The notes under the pieces were generated by a model. The model worked only from the letters and a program-made list of their open reading frames with translations. It had not been told where the DNA came from and searched no databases. 15,375 nt of DNA from Rhodobacteraceae bacterium UBA996 (lineage in GTDB: Bacteria; Pseudomonadota; Alphaproteobacteria; Rhodobacterales; Rhodobacteraceae), in contig DBBA01000373.1 of the NCBI GenBank assembly GCA_002291955.1, forward strand, positions 1 to 15,375, given 5' to 3'. Position 1 is the stretch's first letter, and every line of letters begins with the position of its first letter. Of this stretch, positions 6,370-13,594 are shown piece after piece. A program made the position numbers and the translations under genes.

Positions 6370-6621
6370 ATGACCGACGATCCCCGCCCGACCCGCTCCA
6401 TCGCCGCGACCGGGGGCGCGCTGGTGCTGGCCGCGGCGGTGGCGCTGGTGCTGAACCCGGGCACGCCGCTGGCCTGGGCCTTCGACGCGCCCTTGCCCGA
6501 ATGGGCGGCCTTCCCGGCGATGGACGCGGGCGCGTGGTTCGAGGGCGTGGGCCTCACCCTTGGTCTCGACCGCCCGGGACAGGCGGTGCGCGACCTGGTC
6601 GCGCGGATTTCGGGCGGGTGA
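6370..6621 (+). CDS. Small single-pass membrane protein of the acylation operon
   Basis: This 83-aa protein starts 12 nt after the MBOAT stop, with AGGCG in the gap serving as a ribosome site. Residues 12-29 form one transmembrane helix (Ala/Val/Leu-rich). The preceding short N-terminus carries two Arg, suggesting it stays in the cytoplasm and the rest (30-83) lies outside. The outer part has several Trp and Phe residues (WAF, EWAAF, WFEG) and an amphipathic end (GQAVRDLVARI). No family is recognised. Its stop overlaps the start of the next gene by 4 nt (GTGA), so it belongs to the operon. It may be an accessory subunit bridging the MBOAT and its periplasmic partners; this is inference. Confidence 0.75.
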   Translation: MTDDPRPTRSIAATGGALVLAAAVALVLNPGTPLAWAFDAPLPEWAAFPAMDAGAWFEGVGLTLGLDRPGQAVRDLVARISGG

Positions 6622-7490
6622 TCACCCGTGTTGCCCTCGTTGCCCTGATGGCGCTGGTCCCTGCCACAGCACGCGCATTCTGCGCCGACCCCGCGCCCGT
6701 CGTCACCGCGGCGCAGGCGGACCGCATCCTGCGGATCGACACGCGCGCCGGGCGCCTTGCCGCCACGCTGACGCTGCCCGGCGCCCCGCCGCAGGCCGCC
6801 GTCCTGATGTTGCACGGCTACACCGGGTCGCGGGACGAGTTCCGCAGCGCCGCCGGCGAGGGCACGTTCACCCGTGCTGCGCAGCTGCTCGCGGAACGCG
6901 GTGTGGCGTCGCTGCGGATCGACTTCCGCGGGTCGGGCGAAAGCGATGGCGCCTGGGAGGACACGACACCGGACAGTCAGGCGCAGGATGCCGCGGCCGC
7001 GCTGGCCGCACTGTCCGGCCTGCCCGAAGCCGGCGGGCACCCGCCGGCCGTCCTGGGGTTCTCGATGGGCGGGCTGGCCGCGCTGTCGGCCGGACCGGCC
7101 GCATCCCGGGTCGTCCTGTGGAACCCGGTCGTCGAGCCGCGCCGGACCTTCGAGGCGATCCTGGGTGCCGCGGCCTTCGCGACCGCAGCGACGGGTGGCG
7201 ATGTCCTCGTGGGCACGACCGGCCTGCGGCCCGGCTTCTTCGCCGGGATCGACGCGGCCCGCCCGCAGGATGCCGCCCTGCGGCTGCCCGTCCCGTTGCT
7301 GATCGTGGCAGGCGGGCGCGACACGGTGGTGCCCGACGGCCCATCCATCGCCGACACTCTGGCACGTGGACGCACCGCCCCGACACAGATGATCGCGCCA
7401 CCGCTCGGGCACGATCTGGGGGCGGTCTCGGACCTGGCCGCGTTCGACGCTGTCGTCGCCTGCACGGCCGCTTTCCTGCTCCTCCGCTGA
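6618..7490 (+). CDS. Exported serine alpha/beta hydrolase
   Basis: The product is 290 aa. GTG 6618 overlaps the previous stop by 4 nt and gives a proper signal peptide (MITRVALVALMALVPATARA, cut after residue 20); the longer open frame upstream is spurious. Alpha/beta-hydrolase landmarks follow: LMLHGYTGSRDEF near the oxyanion hole, RIDFRGSGESDG, the nucleophile elbow GFSMGG with S149, D235 in VAGGRDTVVP, and H265 in PPLGHDLG. It is therefore a likely active periplasmic esterase, acylhydrolase or peptidase-like enzyme. In an operon with an MBOAT and an SGNH hydrolase it could remove or edit acyl groups on the same polymer, or release a product. Its exact substrate is not predictable. Confidence 0.88.
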   Translation: MITRVALVALMALVPATARAFCADPAPVVTAAQADRILRIDTRAGRLAATLTLPGAPPQAAVLMLHGYTGSRDEFRSAAGEGTFTRAAQLLAERGVASLRIDFRGSGESDGAWEDTTPDSQAQDAAAALAALSGLPEAGGHPPAVLGFSMGGLAALSAGPAASRVVLWNPVVEPRRTFEAILGAAAFATAATGGDVLVGTTGLRPGFFAGIDAARPQDAALRLPVPLLIVAGGRDTVVPDGPSIADTLARGRTAPTQMIAPPLGHDLGAVSDLAAFDAVVACTAAFLLLR

Positions 7491-7588
7491 CGGCCCCGGA
7501 TCGGTCCGAGGCGCCCGACGGGCGGACATCTGGGGAGGTTTCCCGCAACTTTCTGTCCCGCGCCCCTCGCATCTGGCGATCCTTTGCC

Positions 7589-7596
7589 CCATATGG
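7589..7596. promoter_or_regulatory. CCATATGG palindrome, possible -10 region
   Basis: This AT-containing 8-bp palindrome is the most promoter-like patch in the gap before the Mrp operon. CATATG could serve as a -10 element, but no good -35 is seen at the right distance. It lies about 30 bases before the short frame at 7626. Confidence 0.2.
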
Positions 7597-7625
7597 CGCG
7601 ACAGCAGACGACACGAGGAGGGACA

Positions 7626-7703
7626 ATGCGCAGGGTCAACGGACCGTGGTGCGACGCATGTTTCGGGGACGACCGTTCGGGCCGCGATGCCCGGCGCACC
7701 TGA
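7626..7703 (+). CDS. Possible 25-aa leader peptide upstream of mrp
   Basis: ATG 7626 follows GAGGAGGG (7615-7622), one of the best Shine-Dalgarno sequences in the window, and opens a 25-codon frame ending at TGA 7701-7703. The peptide contains a C-x-x-C pair (WCDAC) and ends in a basic tail (RRT). It lies 42 nt before the mrpA start and in the same frame, separated by the one stop. It may be a regulatory leader peptide, a tiny protein, or a remnant of an older MrpA start. No family is recognised and third-position G/C use is less extreme than in neighbours. Confidence 0.35.
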   Translation: MRRVNGPWCDACFGDDRSGRDARRT

Positions 7704-7745
7704 TCGCGCCCTTCCCACCTTCCGGACACTGCGCAGGATCCCTTG

Positions 7746-10520
7746 ATGGCCGACGCGACCCACGCCGACCCTGACCACGCCCATGCCGACACGGCGCACG
7801 CGGGCCTGAGCCTGGTCGCGTGTGCGCTGTGGATCGCGCTTCCCGCCTCGGTGCTGGCGGCGGTGCTGTGGCTGGCCACGCACGGACCGCTTCCCGTGGC
7901 CGTCAGCCGCGACTGGGTTCCGGCCCTTGGCGTGTCCTTTGCCTTCCGCATCGACGGGCTGTCCCTGATGATGCTTCTCCTGATCTCGGGGATCGGGGTG
8001 GCGGTCTTCTCCTATGCCGGGGCCTACATGGCGGGCGACCCGAAACAGGTGCGCCTGTATGGCCTGCTGACGGCCTTCATGCTCGCCATGGCAGGGGCGG
8101 TGACGGCCGACGACGTGATTCTTCTGTTCCTGTTCTGGGAAGCGACCTCGATCCTGTCCTTCCTTCTCGTCGGGCTGAAGCACGACAAGCCCGAGGCGCG
8201 GAAGTCCGCGCAACAGGCGCTTCTGGTGACAGGGACCGGCGGTCTGGCCTTGCTGGCGGGGCTTCTGATCCTGGTGCAGCAGTTCGGCACCACGCAACTG
8301 TCGGCGATCGTCGCGGGGATGGCCGACAGCGGGCCGACACCGCTGTCGAACGCGGCACTCCTGCTGATCTTCGTGGGCTGCTTCACCAAGTCGGCGCAAT
8401 TCCCGTTCCACTTCTGGCTGCCGAACGCGATGGCTGCGCCCACGCCGGTCTCGGCCTACTTGCACTCGGCGACCATGGTGAAGCTCGGCGTGTTCCTGCT
8501 GGCGCGCTTCGACGCGGGCGCGGGCGAATGGCCGCTGTGGACCATGCTGTTGCAGGCCGTGGGGTCGATCACCGCGGCCTGGGGCATGACGCTGGCGCTA
8601 TCCGAACGCGACCTGAAGCGCATCCTGGCCTGGTCCACGGTGGCGACGCTCGGCACCCTGGTCGTGCTGGTGGGCCTGCCAGGGCCCGAGGCATCGCTGG
8701 CCGTGGGGTCCCTGCTGCTGGCGCACGCGCTGTACAAGGCGCCCCTGTTCTTCGTGGCAGGCAACGTGGACCACGGGGCGGGCACCCGGATCATCGACAA
8801 CCTCGGCAACCTGCGGCGCAGCATGCCGCTGACGGCGGTCGCGGCCGCCCTTGCCGGCCTGTCGATGGCCGGTCTGCCCCTGTCCTTCGGCTATGTCGTC
8901 AAGGTCGTGACCTATGAGGCCAAGGCCGTCGAAGGCGTGCTGACCTGGGTGCCGCTGGCCAACCAGATCTTCACCGCGCTGGCCGTCGCGGTGGCCGGCA
9001 CAGCCGCGATCCGCCTGTTCTGGTGGAACCCCGGCGGGGTCGAGGCACCGGCGGCGCACGAGTGTTCCTGGGGCATGGTCCTGCCGCCCCTGGTCGTGGC
9101 GGGTGCGGGCCTTGTGCTGGGGTTCTATCCCGGGATCGTGACCGAACTCCTCCTCGGGGTCGCGGGCGCTATGGAGACCACCCGACCCGGCGTCGTCGCG
9201 CTGCCGACCCCGGCCGAGCAACTGAACCCCGCCGACATCTGGGGCACCGTGGGGGCCACACTGCTGGCGGGCGGGTTCATCCTGTACTTCTGGGATTTCC
9301 TGCACCGTGTGCTGATGCGGCCCTTTGCCGTTGTGGCCCGGATGGGCGCGCGCGCGTTCTTCGACGCCTCGCTTGCGGCGCTGCCGCGCATCGCCGCCCG
9401 GGTGACGCGCGGCCTGCAGCACGGCAACGGGCCGCGCTACATGATGCTTGCCGTGGTGGCCACGCTGGCCGCGCTCGCGGCCGTGTTGCCGCGCGCACTG
9501 GCGGACGTGGCGCTTCCGGTGTGGGAGGCACCCTCCGCGGGCCTTGCGACCGGCGTCGCGATGATTGTCGCGGGCGCCGTGGCGGTCCTTCTCCTTCGGG
9601 ACAGGTTCGTGCTCATCCTTGCGGCCGGGCTCGTGGGCTACGGCAGCGCGGTCGTCTTCCTGTTCCTCGGCGCGCCCGACGTGGCCTTCACGCAGTTCGT
9701 GGTCGAGACCGTCTTCGTCATCATCGCGGCGGCGGTGCTGATCGCCTTGCGCGGCGGCGGCAAGGCCCAGGTCCACGCCGACCGGTCGATGCCGGTCGCG
9801 CTGCTGCTGGCCGGCGCCCTGGCCAGTGCCGTCACCGCCCTTCTTGTCGCCGTGATCGCGCGGCCTTTCGACCCCGTCCTGTCGGACTATTTCGGGTCGG
9901 TCAGCGTGCCCGAGGCCTTCGGGCGCAACGTAGTCAACGTCATCCTCGTGGACTTCCGAGCCGTTGACACGCTGGGCGAGATCACGGTGATCGCGCTGTC
10001 CTTCATGGCGGCGCTTCCCCTGTTGCAGCGCCTGATGGCCTCGACGGCCGACATCGCGACGCAGGCGGGCGGGCGGCGTGTCGTGATGCTCGATGTGGTT
10101 GCGGGGCCGCTCTACCGCGTCATCCTGATCGCGTCGATCGTGGTCTATTTCCGCGGCCACAACGAACCCGGGGGCGGCTTCATCGGCGGACTTCTTGCGG
10201 TGACGGCGACGATCCTCTGGGCCATCGCGCACGGCAGTCGCGCGGCCGAGGCGCGGCTTCCCTTCGGCAACGCCCTGGTCCTGACGGCAGCAGGCTTCGG
10301 TCTGGGGGCTGCCGCGGGACTGCCCGCATGGCTGTACGGTCTGCCCTACATGACACACCTGTGGGCCACGATCCCCCTCGGGATCACCGACCTCAAGGTC
10401 TCGACCGTCTATCTGTTCGACCTCGGCGTCTATCTGGCCGTCTGGGGCGGGCTTGGCGGCTATGTCCTCCATCTTCTCGGGCGGATGCGACAGGATGACC
10501 GGGAAGGGAGCGTGACATGA
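7746..10520 (+). CDS. mrpA: Mrp/Pha antiporter fused subunit A+B (MrpA')
   Basis: This 924-aa polytopic protein is the fused A and B subunit of a Mrp-type monovalent cation/proton antiporter (Na+ or K+; not decidable here), related to NuoL of complex I. ATG 7746 has AGGA at 7735-7738. The NuoL-like proton channel covers about 60-490: E132 in FWEATS is the conserved TM5 glutamate, K215 in FTKSAQ, H222 in FHFWLP and K246 in MVKLG are the usual charged residues. The NuoJ-like C-terminal MrpA part lies at about 600-680 (GAPDVAFTQF, then the conserved VET). MnhB-type sequences follow: LVDFRAVDTLGE near 733-745 and HNEPGGGF near 805. A/B fusion defines group-2 Mrp operons. The N-terminal 20 residues are unusually rich in His and Asp. 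The stop overlaps mrpC by 4 nt. Confidence 0.95.
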   Translation: MADATHADPDHAHADTAHAGLSLVACALWIALPASVLAAVLWLATHGPLPVAVSRDWVPALGVSFAFRIDGLSLMMLLLISGIGVAVFSYAGAYMAGDPKQVRLYGLLTAFMLAMAGAVTADDVILLFLFWEATSILSFLLVGLKHDKPEARKSAQQALLVTGTGGLALLAGLLILVQQFGTTQLSAIVAGMADSGPTPLSNAALLLIFVGCFTKSAQFPFHFWLPNAMAAPTPVSAYLHSATMVKLGVFLLARFDAGAGEWPLWTMLLQAVGSITAAWGMTLALSERDLKRILAWSTVATLGTLVVLVGLPGPEASLAVGSLLLAHALYKAPLFFVAGNVDHGAGTRIIDNLGNLRRSMPLTAVAAALAGLSMAGLPLSFGYVVKVVTYEAKAVEGVLTWVPLANQIFTALAVAVAGTAAIRLFWWNPGGVEAPAAHECSWGMVLPPLVVAGAGLVLGFYPGIVTELLLGVAGAMETTRPGVVALPTPAEQLNPADIWGTVGATLLAGGFILYFWDFLHRVLMRPFAVVARMGARAFFDASLAALPRIAARVTRGLQHGNGPRYMMLAVVATLAALAAVLPRALADVALPVWEAPSAGLATGVAMIVAGAVAVLLLRDRFVLILAAGLVGYGSAVVFLFLGAPDVAFTQFVVETVFVIIAAAVLIALRGGGKAQVHADRSMPVALLLAGALASAVTALLVAVIARPFDPVLSDYFGSVSVPEAFGRNVVNVILVDFRAVDTLGEITVIALSFMAALPLLQRLMASTADIATQAGGRRVVMLDVVAGPLYRVILIASIVVYFRGHNEPGGGFIGGLLAVTATILWAIAHGSRAAEARLPFGNALVLTAAGFGLGAAAGLPAWLYGLPYMTHLWATIPLGITDLKVSTVYLFDLGVYLAVWGGLGGYVLHLLGRMRQDDREGSVT

Positions 10521-10969
10521 CCTGGACGCTTGTTGCGGCGATCTGGGCCACGCTGTTCGCCGGGATCACGCTGCTCCTCAGCCGGGACCTCCTGCGCGCG
10601 ATCCTGGGCAGCATGATCCTGGGCAGCGCAGTGAACCTGATGATCTTTGCCGCGGGCCGTGTCGGTCCGTCCGGTCCGGCCATCGTGCCCTACGGCACGC
10701 AGGCGCTGGCCGAAGGGTCGGCCAACCCGTTGCCCCAGGCCCTTGTGCTGACGGCCATCGTGATCGGTCTGGCGCTGGCCTGCTTCGCCTTCGTCCTGAT
10801 CCAGGGGATCGTGACCGCGACCGGGACCGCCGACAGCACCCGCCTGCGGATCGCCGAGCCGCTGCCGGATCACCCCTACTACCCGCCCCATCCCGGACCC
10901 GATGACGGCGGGCCATCGCCTGCCGCCACCGAAGCGGCCCGACCCGTCGCGGCCGAGGCCCCGCGATGA
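10517..10969 (+). CDS. mrpC: Mrp antiporter subunit C (NuoK-like)
   Basis: The 150-aa product is the NuoK-related subunit, with three transmembrane helices in about the first 100 residues. The signature NPLPQALVLTAIVIGLA lies at 70-86. ATG 10517 overlaps the mrpA' stop (ATGA), with GGGAAGGGAG just upstream. The helical core ends near residue 100. Residues 112-150 form a Pro/Ala-rich hydrophilic tail (DHPYYPPHPGPDD) not needed for the fold and longer than in typical roughly 110-aa MrpC proteins. It overlaps mrpD by 4 nt. Confidence 0.93.
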   Translation: MTWTLVAAIWATLFAGITLLLSRDLLRAILGSMILGSAVNLMIFAAGRVGPSGPAIVPYGTQALAEGSANPLPQALVLTAIVIGLALACFAFVLIQGIVTATGTADSTRLRIAEPLPDHPYYPPHPGPDDGGPSPAATEAARPVAAEAPR

Positions 10970-12459
10970 GCGTGATCGCCCCCGTCCTGCCGGTCCTCAT
11001 TCCGCTGGGCACGGCCGTCGCCACCGCGATGACCCTGCGGTCGCCCACGCTGCAACTGCGTCTTGCCATGGCCGGATCGGTCGCCCTGCTTGCGACCGGC
11101 CTGTGGCTTGTGGCCGTCGAGGGCACGATCCCGCCCGAAGGCCTGGGCGGATGGGCTGTGCCTTTCGGCATCGCCTTCCATCTGGATGGCGTGGGCGCGC
11201 TGATGGTCCTTGTCACCGCGCTAATGGCCGTCGCCAGCCTGCTGTACATGTCGAGCGGCATCGACACGGACCCTCGGCACCCGCTTCTGGTCCCGGTGCT
11301 GATGGGCATGGTCGCCGGCGTGACCGGGGCATTTTCGACCGCGGACCTGTTCAACCTGTATGTCTGGTTCGAGATCATGCTGATCACCGCGCTCGGCGTG
11401 CTGGCGATGGGCGGGACCCCGCGGCACCTCGATGCGACGTGGAAGTACCTGGGCCTGAACCTGTTCGGCACACTCCTGCTGCTGGCCGCCGTGGGCCTGA
11501 TTTACGGCGCGACCGGGCACCTGAACTACGACGCGCTGGCATCGGCCGCGCCCGGCGTGCCGCCCGGACTGATGACCGCGCTCCTCGTGGTGCTGGGCGT
11601 GTCGCTGCTTCTTAAGTCCGGCGCCTTTCCCCTGTTCGCCTGGCTGCCCGCATCCTATCACACCCTTCCCGCGCCGGTGCTGGCGCTGGTTGCGGGCCTG
11701 CTGACCAAGGTCGGCGTCTATGCCCTGCTGCGCCTTGGCAACGACGTGTTCGCGGGCGTGGCCGCCCCCGTCCTGTTCGAGGCGCTGGGCTGGGTCGCCG
11801 CGGCGACCATGCTCCTTGGCGTGATTGGCGCGGCCTATCACTGGGACATGCGGCGGATCCTGGCGTTCCACATCATCAGCCAGATCGGCTACATCCTGCT
11901 GGCCATCGCGCTCGGCGGGCTTGGTGACCGGGACGCGAGTGCCGCGGCCGTGTTCTACACGCTGCACCACATCGTGGTGAAGGCGAACCTGTTCCTGATC
12001 GCGGGCCTGATCGCGGCCTACGCGGGCAGCTACGACCTGCGCCGCATCGGCGGGGTCCATGCTGCCATGCCGATGCTGTCGGTCCTGTTCGCCATTCCGG
12101 CGCTGTCCCTGGTGGGCATCCCGCCCCTGTCGGGGTTCTGGGCCAAGGTGCTGGTGCTGCAATCCCTCGTCGAACAGGGCCGCTGGGTCTGGCTGGTGTT
12201 CGCGCTGGGGGTCTCTGTCCTGACGCTCTACTCGATGATGAAGATCTGGCTCGAGGCGATGTGGCGGCCTCACCCCCAGGCCGGATGGCAGCGGCGCGCG
12301 GTCCGCGCAGGGCCCGCCCTTGCCGCGGCGTGCATGCTGGCCGGTGTCACGCTGTGGATCGGACTGGCTCCGCAGACCCTGATCGACCTGTCGCTGGCCG
12401 CGGTTGCGGACTTCGGTCCGGGGGTGCAGGTTGCCGACGGGCAGGGGGGGCGTCCGTGA
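10966..12459 (+). CDS. mrpD: Mrp antiporter subunit D (NuoN/NuoM-like)
   Basis: This is a 497-aa proton-channel subunit homologous to NuoM/NuoN and to the first half of MrpA. Conserved charged residues are in place: E136 in LYVWFEIMLI (TM5 glutamate), K217 in LLKSGAFPLFAWLP (TM7 lysine), and K248 in LLTKVG. LHHIVVKANLFL further on holds the conserved His/Lys of the broken-helix region. Length is normal for MrpD. It starts at ATG 10966 inside the mrpC stop (ATGA) and ends in a GTGA overlap with mrpE. Confidence 0.95.
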   Translation: MSVIAPVLPVLIPLGTAVATAMTLRSPTLQLRLAMAGSVALLATGLWLVAVEGTIPPEGLGGWAVPFGIAFHLDGVGALMVLVTALMAVASLLYMSSGIDTDPRHPLLVPVLMGMVAGVTGAFSTADLFNLYVWFEIMLITALGVLAMGGTPRHLDATWKYLGLNLFGTLLLLAAVGLIYGATGHLNYDALASAAPGVPPGLMTALLVVLGVSLLLKSGAFPLFAWLPASYHTLPAPVLALVAGLLTKVGVYALLRLGNDVFAGVAAPVLFEALGWVAAATMLLGVIGAAYHWDMRRILAFHIISQIGYILLAIALGGLGDRDASAAAVFYTLHHIVVKANLFLIAGLIAAYAGSYDLRRIGGVHAAMPMLSVLFAIPALSLVGIPPLSGFWAKVLVLQSLVEQGRWVWLVFALGVSVLTLYSMMKIWLEAMWRPHPQAGWQRRAVRAGPALAAACMLAGVTLWIGLAPQTLIDLSLAAVADFGPGVQVADGQGGRP

Positions 12460-12797
12460 AACTCGTCATCGCCCTCCGCCTCTTGCTGATCTTCGCCTGG
12501 GCCCTTGTGACGTCCGGCATCGCGACGATCCGCATCATCCTGTCGGCTTCGCTCGGCGGTGATGCCCCGGCCGCGGGATTCGTCCGGTTCTACTATGCCC
12601 CGATGTCCGACCAGGGCGCGACGATCCTTGCGGCCATGATCACGCTGACGCCCGGCACGACCGCCATCGACATCGACCCGGACACCCGGACCATGACCCT
12701 GCATCTTCTGGATGGCGCCGGCGCCGAAGGGGCCATCGCCGACATCCGCAGATCCTTCGAACCCCCGCTGGTCCGCCTGTTCGGAGCCCGCCCATGA
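12456..12797 (+). CDS. mrpE: Mrp antiporter subunit E, short form
   Basis: The product is 113 aa. GTG 12456 overlaps the mrpD stop by 4 nt (GTGA), with a G-run (12444-12451) as ribosome site; upstream codons in this frame encode Arg/Gly-rich nonsense. MrpE family features are present: ALRLLLIFAWALVTSGIATIR (membrane helix), ITLTPGTTAIDIDPDT (the strongly conserved TPGT block), then the cytoplasmic end with LLDGAGAEGAI and SFEPPLVRLF. Most MrpE proteins are about 155-170 aa and begin with an extra two-helix hairpin; that part, about 45-50 residues, is missing. There is no sign of a frameshift restoring it. MrpE is needed for full assembly in characterised systems, so the short form is notable. 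Confidence 0.88.
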   Translation: MKLVIALRLLLIFAWALVTSGIATIRIILSASLGGDAPAAGFVRFYYAPMSDQGATILAAMITLTPGTTAIDIDPDTRTMTLHLLDGAGAEGAIADIRRSFEPPLVRLFGARP

Positions 12798-13126
12798 ACG
12801 CCCTTCTCGACCCCGCCGTGGTAGCCGGCCTCGTGGCTGTCCTGTCGGCCATCGCCGCGGGCCTTGGGGTCTACCGTCTGATCGCGGGACCGACCAACGC
12901 CGACCGCATCGTGGCGCTGGACATCCTGCTGGCGGCGGCCGTGGTCCTTTGCCTGTGCGCCAGCCTTGCGACAGGGCGCACGGTGTTCCTGGATGTCGGG
13001 CTGGGCGTCGCGCTGACCGGCTTCGTCGGAACCATCGGCTGGGCACGCGCCGTCGAGCGCGGGATGCCCCGCGAAGCGCCCGCCAAGGGGGCCGGACCGC
13101 GTGCCCGTGCGAAGGAGCGGTCATGA
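12794..13126 (+). CDS. mrpF: Mrp antiporter subunit F
   Basis: The 110-aa product has three transmembrane helices (about 8-30, 40-60, 63-85) as in MrpF. The loop-helix motif GPTNADRIVALDIL (32-45) contains D37 and D43; an aspartate here is functionally important in studied MrpF proteins. The C-terminal 25 residues are hydrophilic and basic (RGMPREAPAKG). ATG 12794 sits in an ATGA overlap with mrpE and the stop in an ATGA overlap with mrpG. Confidence 0.93.
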   Translation: MNALLDPAVVAGLVAVLSAIAAGLGVYRLIAGPTNADRIVALDILLAAAVVLCLCASLATGRTVFLDVGLGVALTGFVGTIGWARAVERGMPREAPAKGAGPRARAKERS

Positions 13127-13509
13127 TGGCGGCACTTGCCTCGATCCTGATGCTCGCCGGGGCCGTCATCCTGGTGATCGCGGCCTGGGGGGTGGTCCGC
13201 CTGCCCGATGCCCTCGCCCGCCAGCACGCGGCGACCAAGGCCGGAACACTGGCGGTCGCCGTAGTTGCCCTGGGCGCGCTGCTTGCGATGCCGTCCGGCG
13301 ACTGGGCCTGGCGTCTGGTCGCGCTCGTGGGGTTCCTGCTCGTGACCCTTCCGGTCGCTTCGCACCTGCTCGCGCGGGCGGCCCTGCGCGAGCAACGGCT
13401 GGACGATGCCGCCGCGCGGTCTCCGTTGGTCGGTCACGAAACAGGCGCCGAGGGCCGGATTGCCCCCCGCAGTCCGCGCGAAACCGGGTCCGCCCCACGT
13501 CAGCGATGA
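13123..13509 (+). CDS. mrpG: Mrp antiporter subunit G
   Basis: The product is 128 aa. ATG 13123 overlaps the mrpF stop (ATGA) and has GAAGGAG (13111-13117) well placed; a second ATG follows directly. The long upstream frame from 12712 is spurious. The MnhG/MrpG signature RLPDALARQHAATKA lies at 26-40, and three hydrophobic helices span about 5-24, 40-56 and 60-83. Residues 90-128 form a hydrophilic, Arg-rich tail beyond the conserved core. This is the last gene of the operon; an 85-base gap follows. Confidence 0.93.
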   Translation: MMAALASILMLAGAVILVIAAWGVVRLPDALARQHAATKAGTLAVAVVALGALLAMPSGDWAWRLVALVGFLLVTLPVASHLLARAALREQRLDDAAARSPLVGHETGAEGRIAPRSPRETGSAPRQR

Positions 13510-13542
13510 ATTCGTGATGATTCGGGTGTATTCCTGATCACG
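13510..13542. repeat. Three 10-bp-phased ATTC repeats
   Basis: Starting at 13510, 13520 and 13530 the decamers ATTCGTGATG, ATTCGGGTGT and ATTCCTGATC follow without gaps. CGTGAT (13513-13518) and ATCACG (13537-13542) also form an inverted repeat across them. The block begins directly after the mrpG stop and precedes the YdcF-like gene. A one-helical-turn period places each ATTC on the same DNA face, as in a multimeric regulator site. Confidence 0.4.
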
Positions 13543-13594
13543 GGTGCTGGTGTGGGGAAGCGTGCCGGGGGCCTGACCTGTCGGTAGGGATGCC

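Noticed and set aside
7497..7527. Terminator after the alpha/beta hydrolase gene
   Set aside because: Only short imperfect stems (CGCCC/GGGCG, GTCCG/CGGAC) are present without a T-run.
6342..8465. Open frame of 707 codons on the minus strand
   Set aside because: It is antisense to the MBOAT, small membrane, hydrolase and mrpA' genes. The translation is Arg/Gly/Gln/Pro-rich without family motifs, a usual effect of very high third-position G/C.
8598..10472. Open frame of 624 codons on the minus strand
   Set aside because: Lies wholly opposite mrpA', whose motifs are unmistakable; its His/Arg/Gln/Asp-rich product has no domain features.
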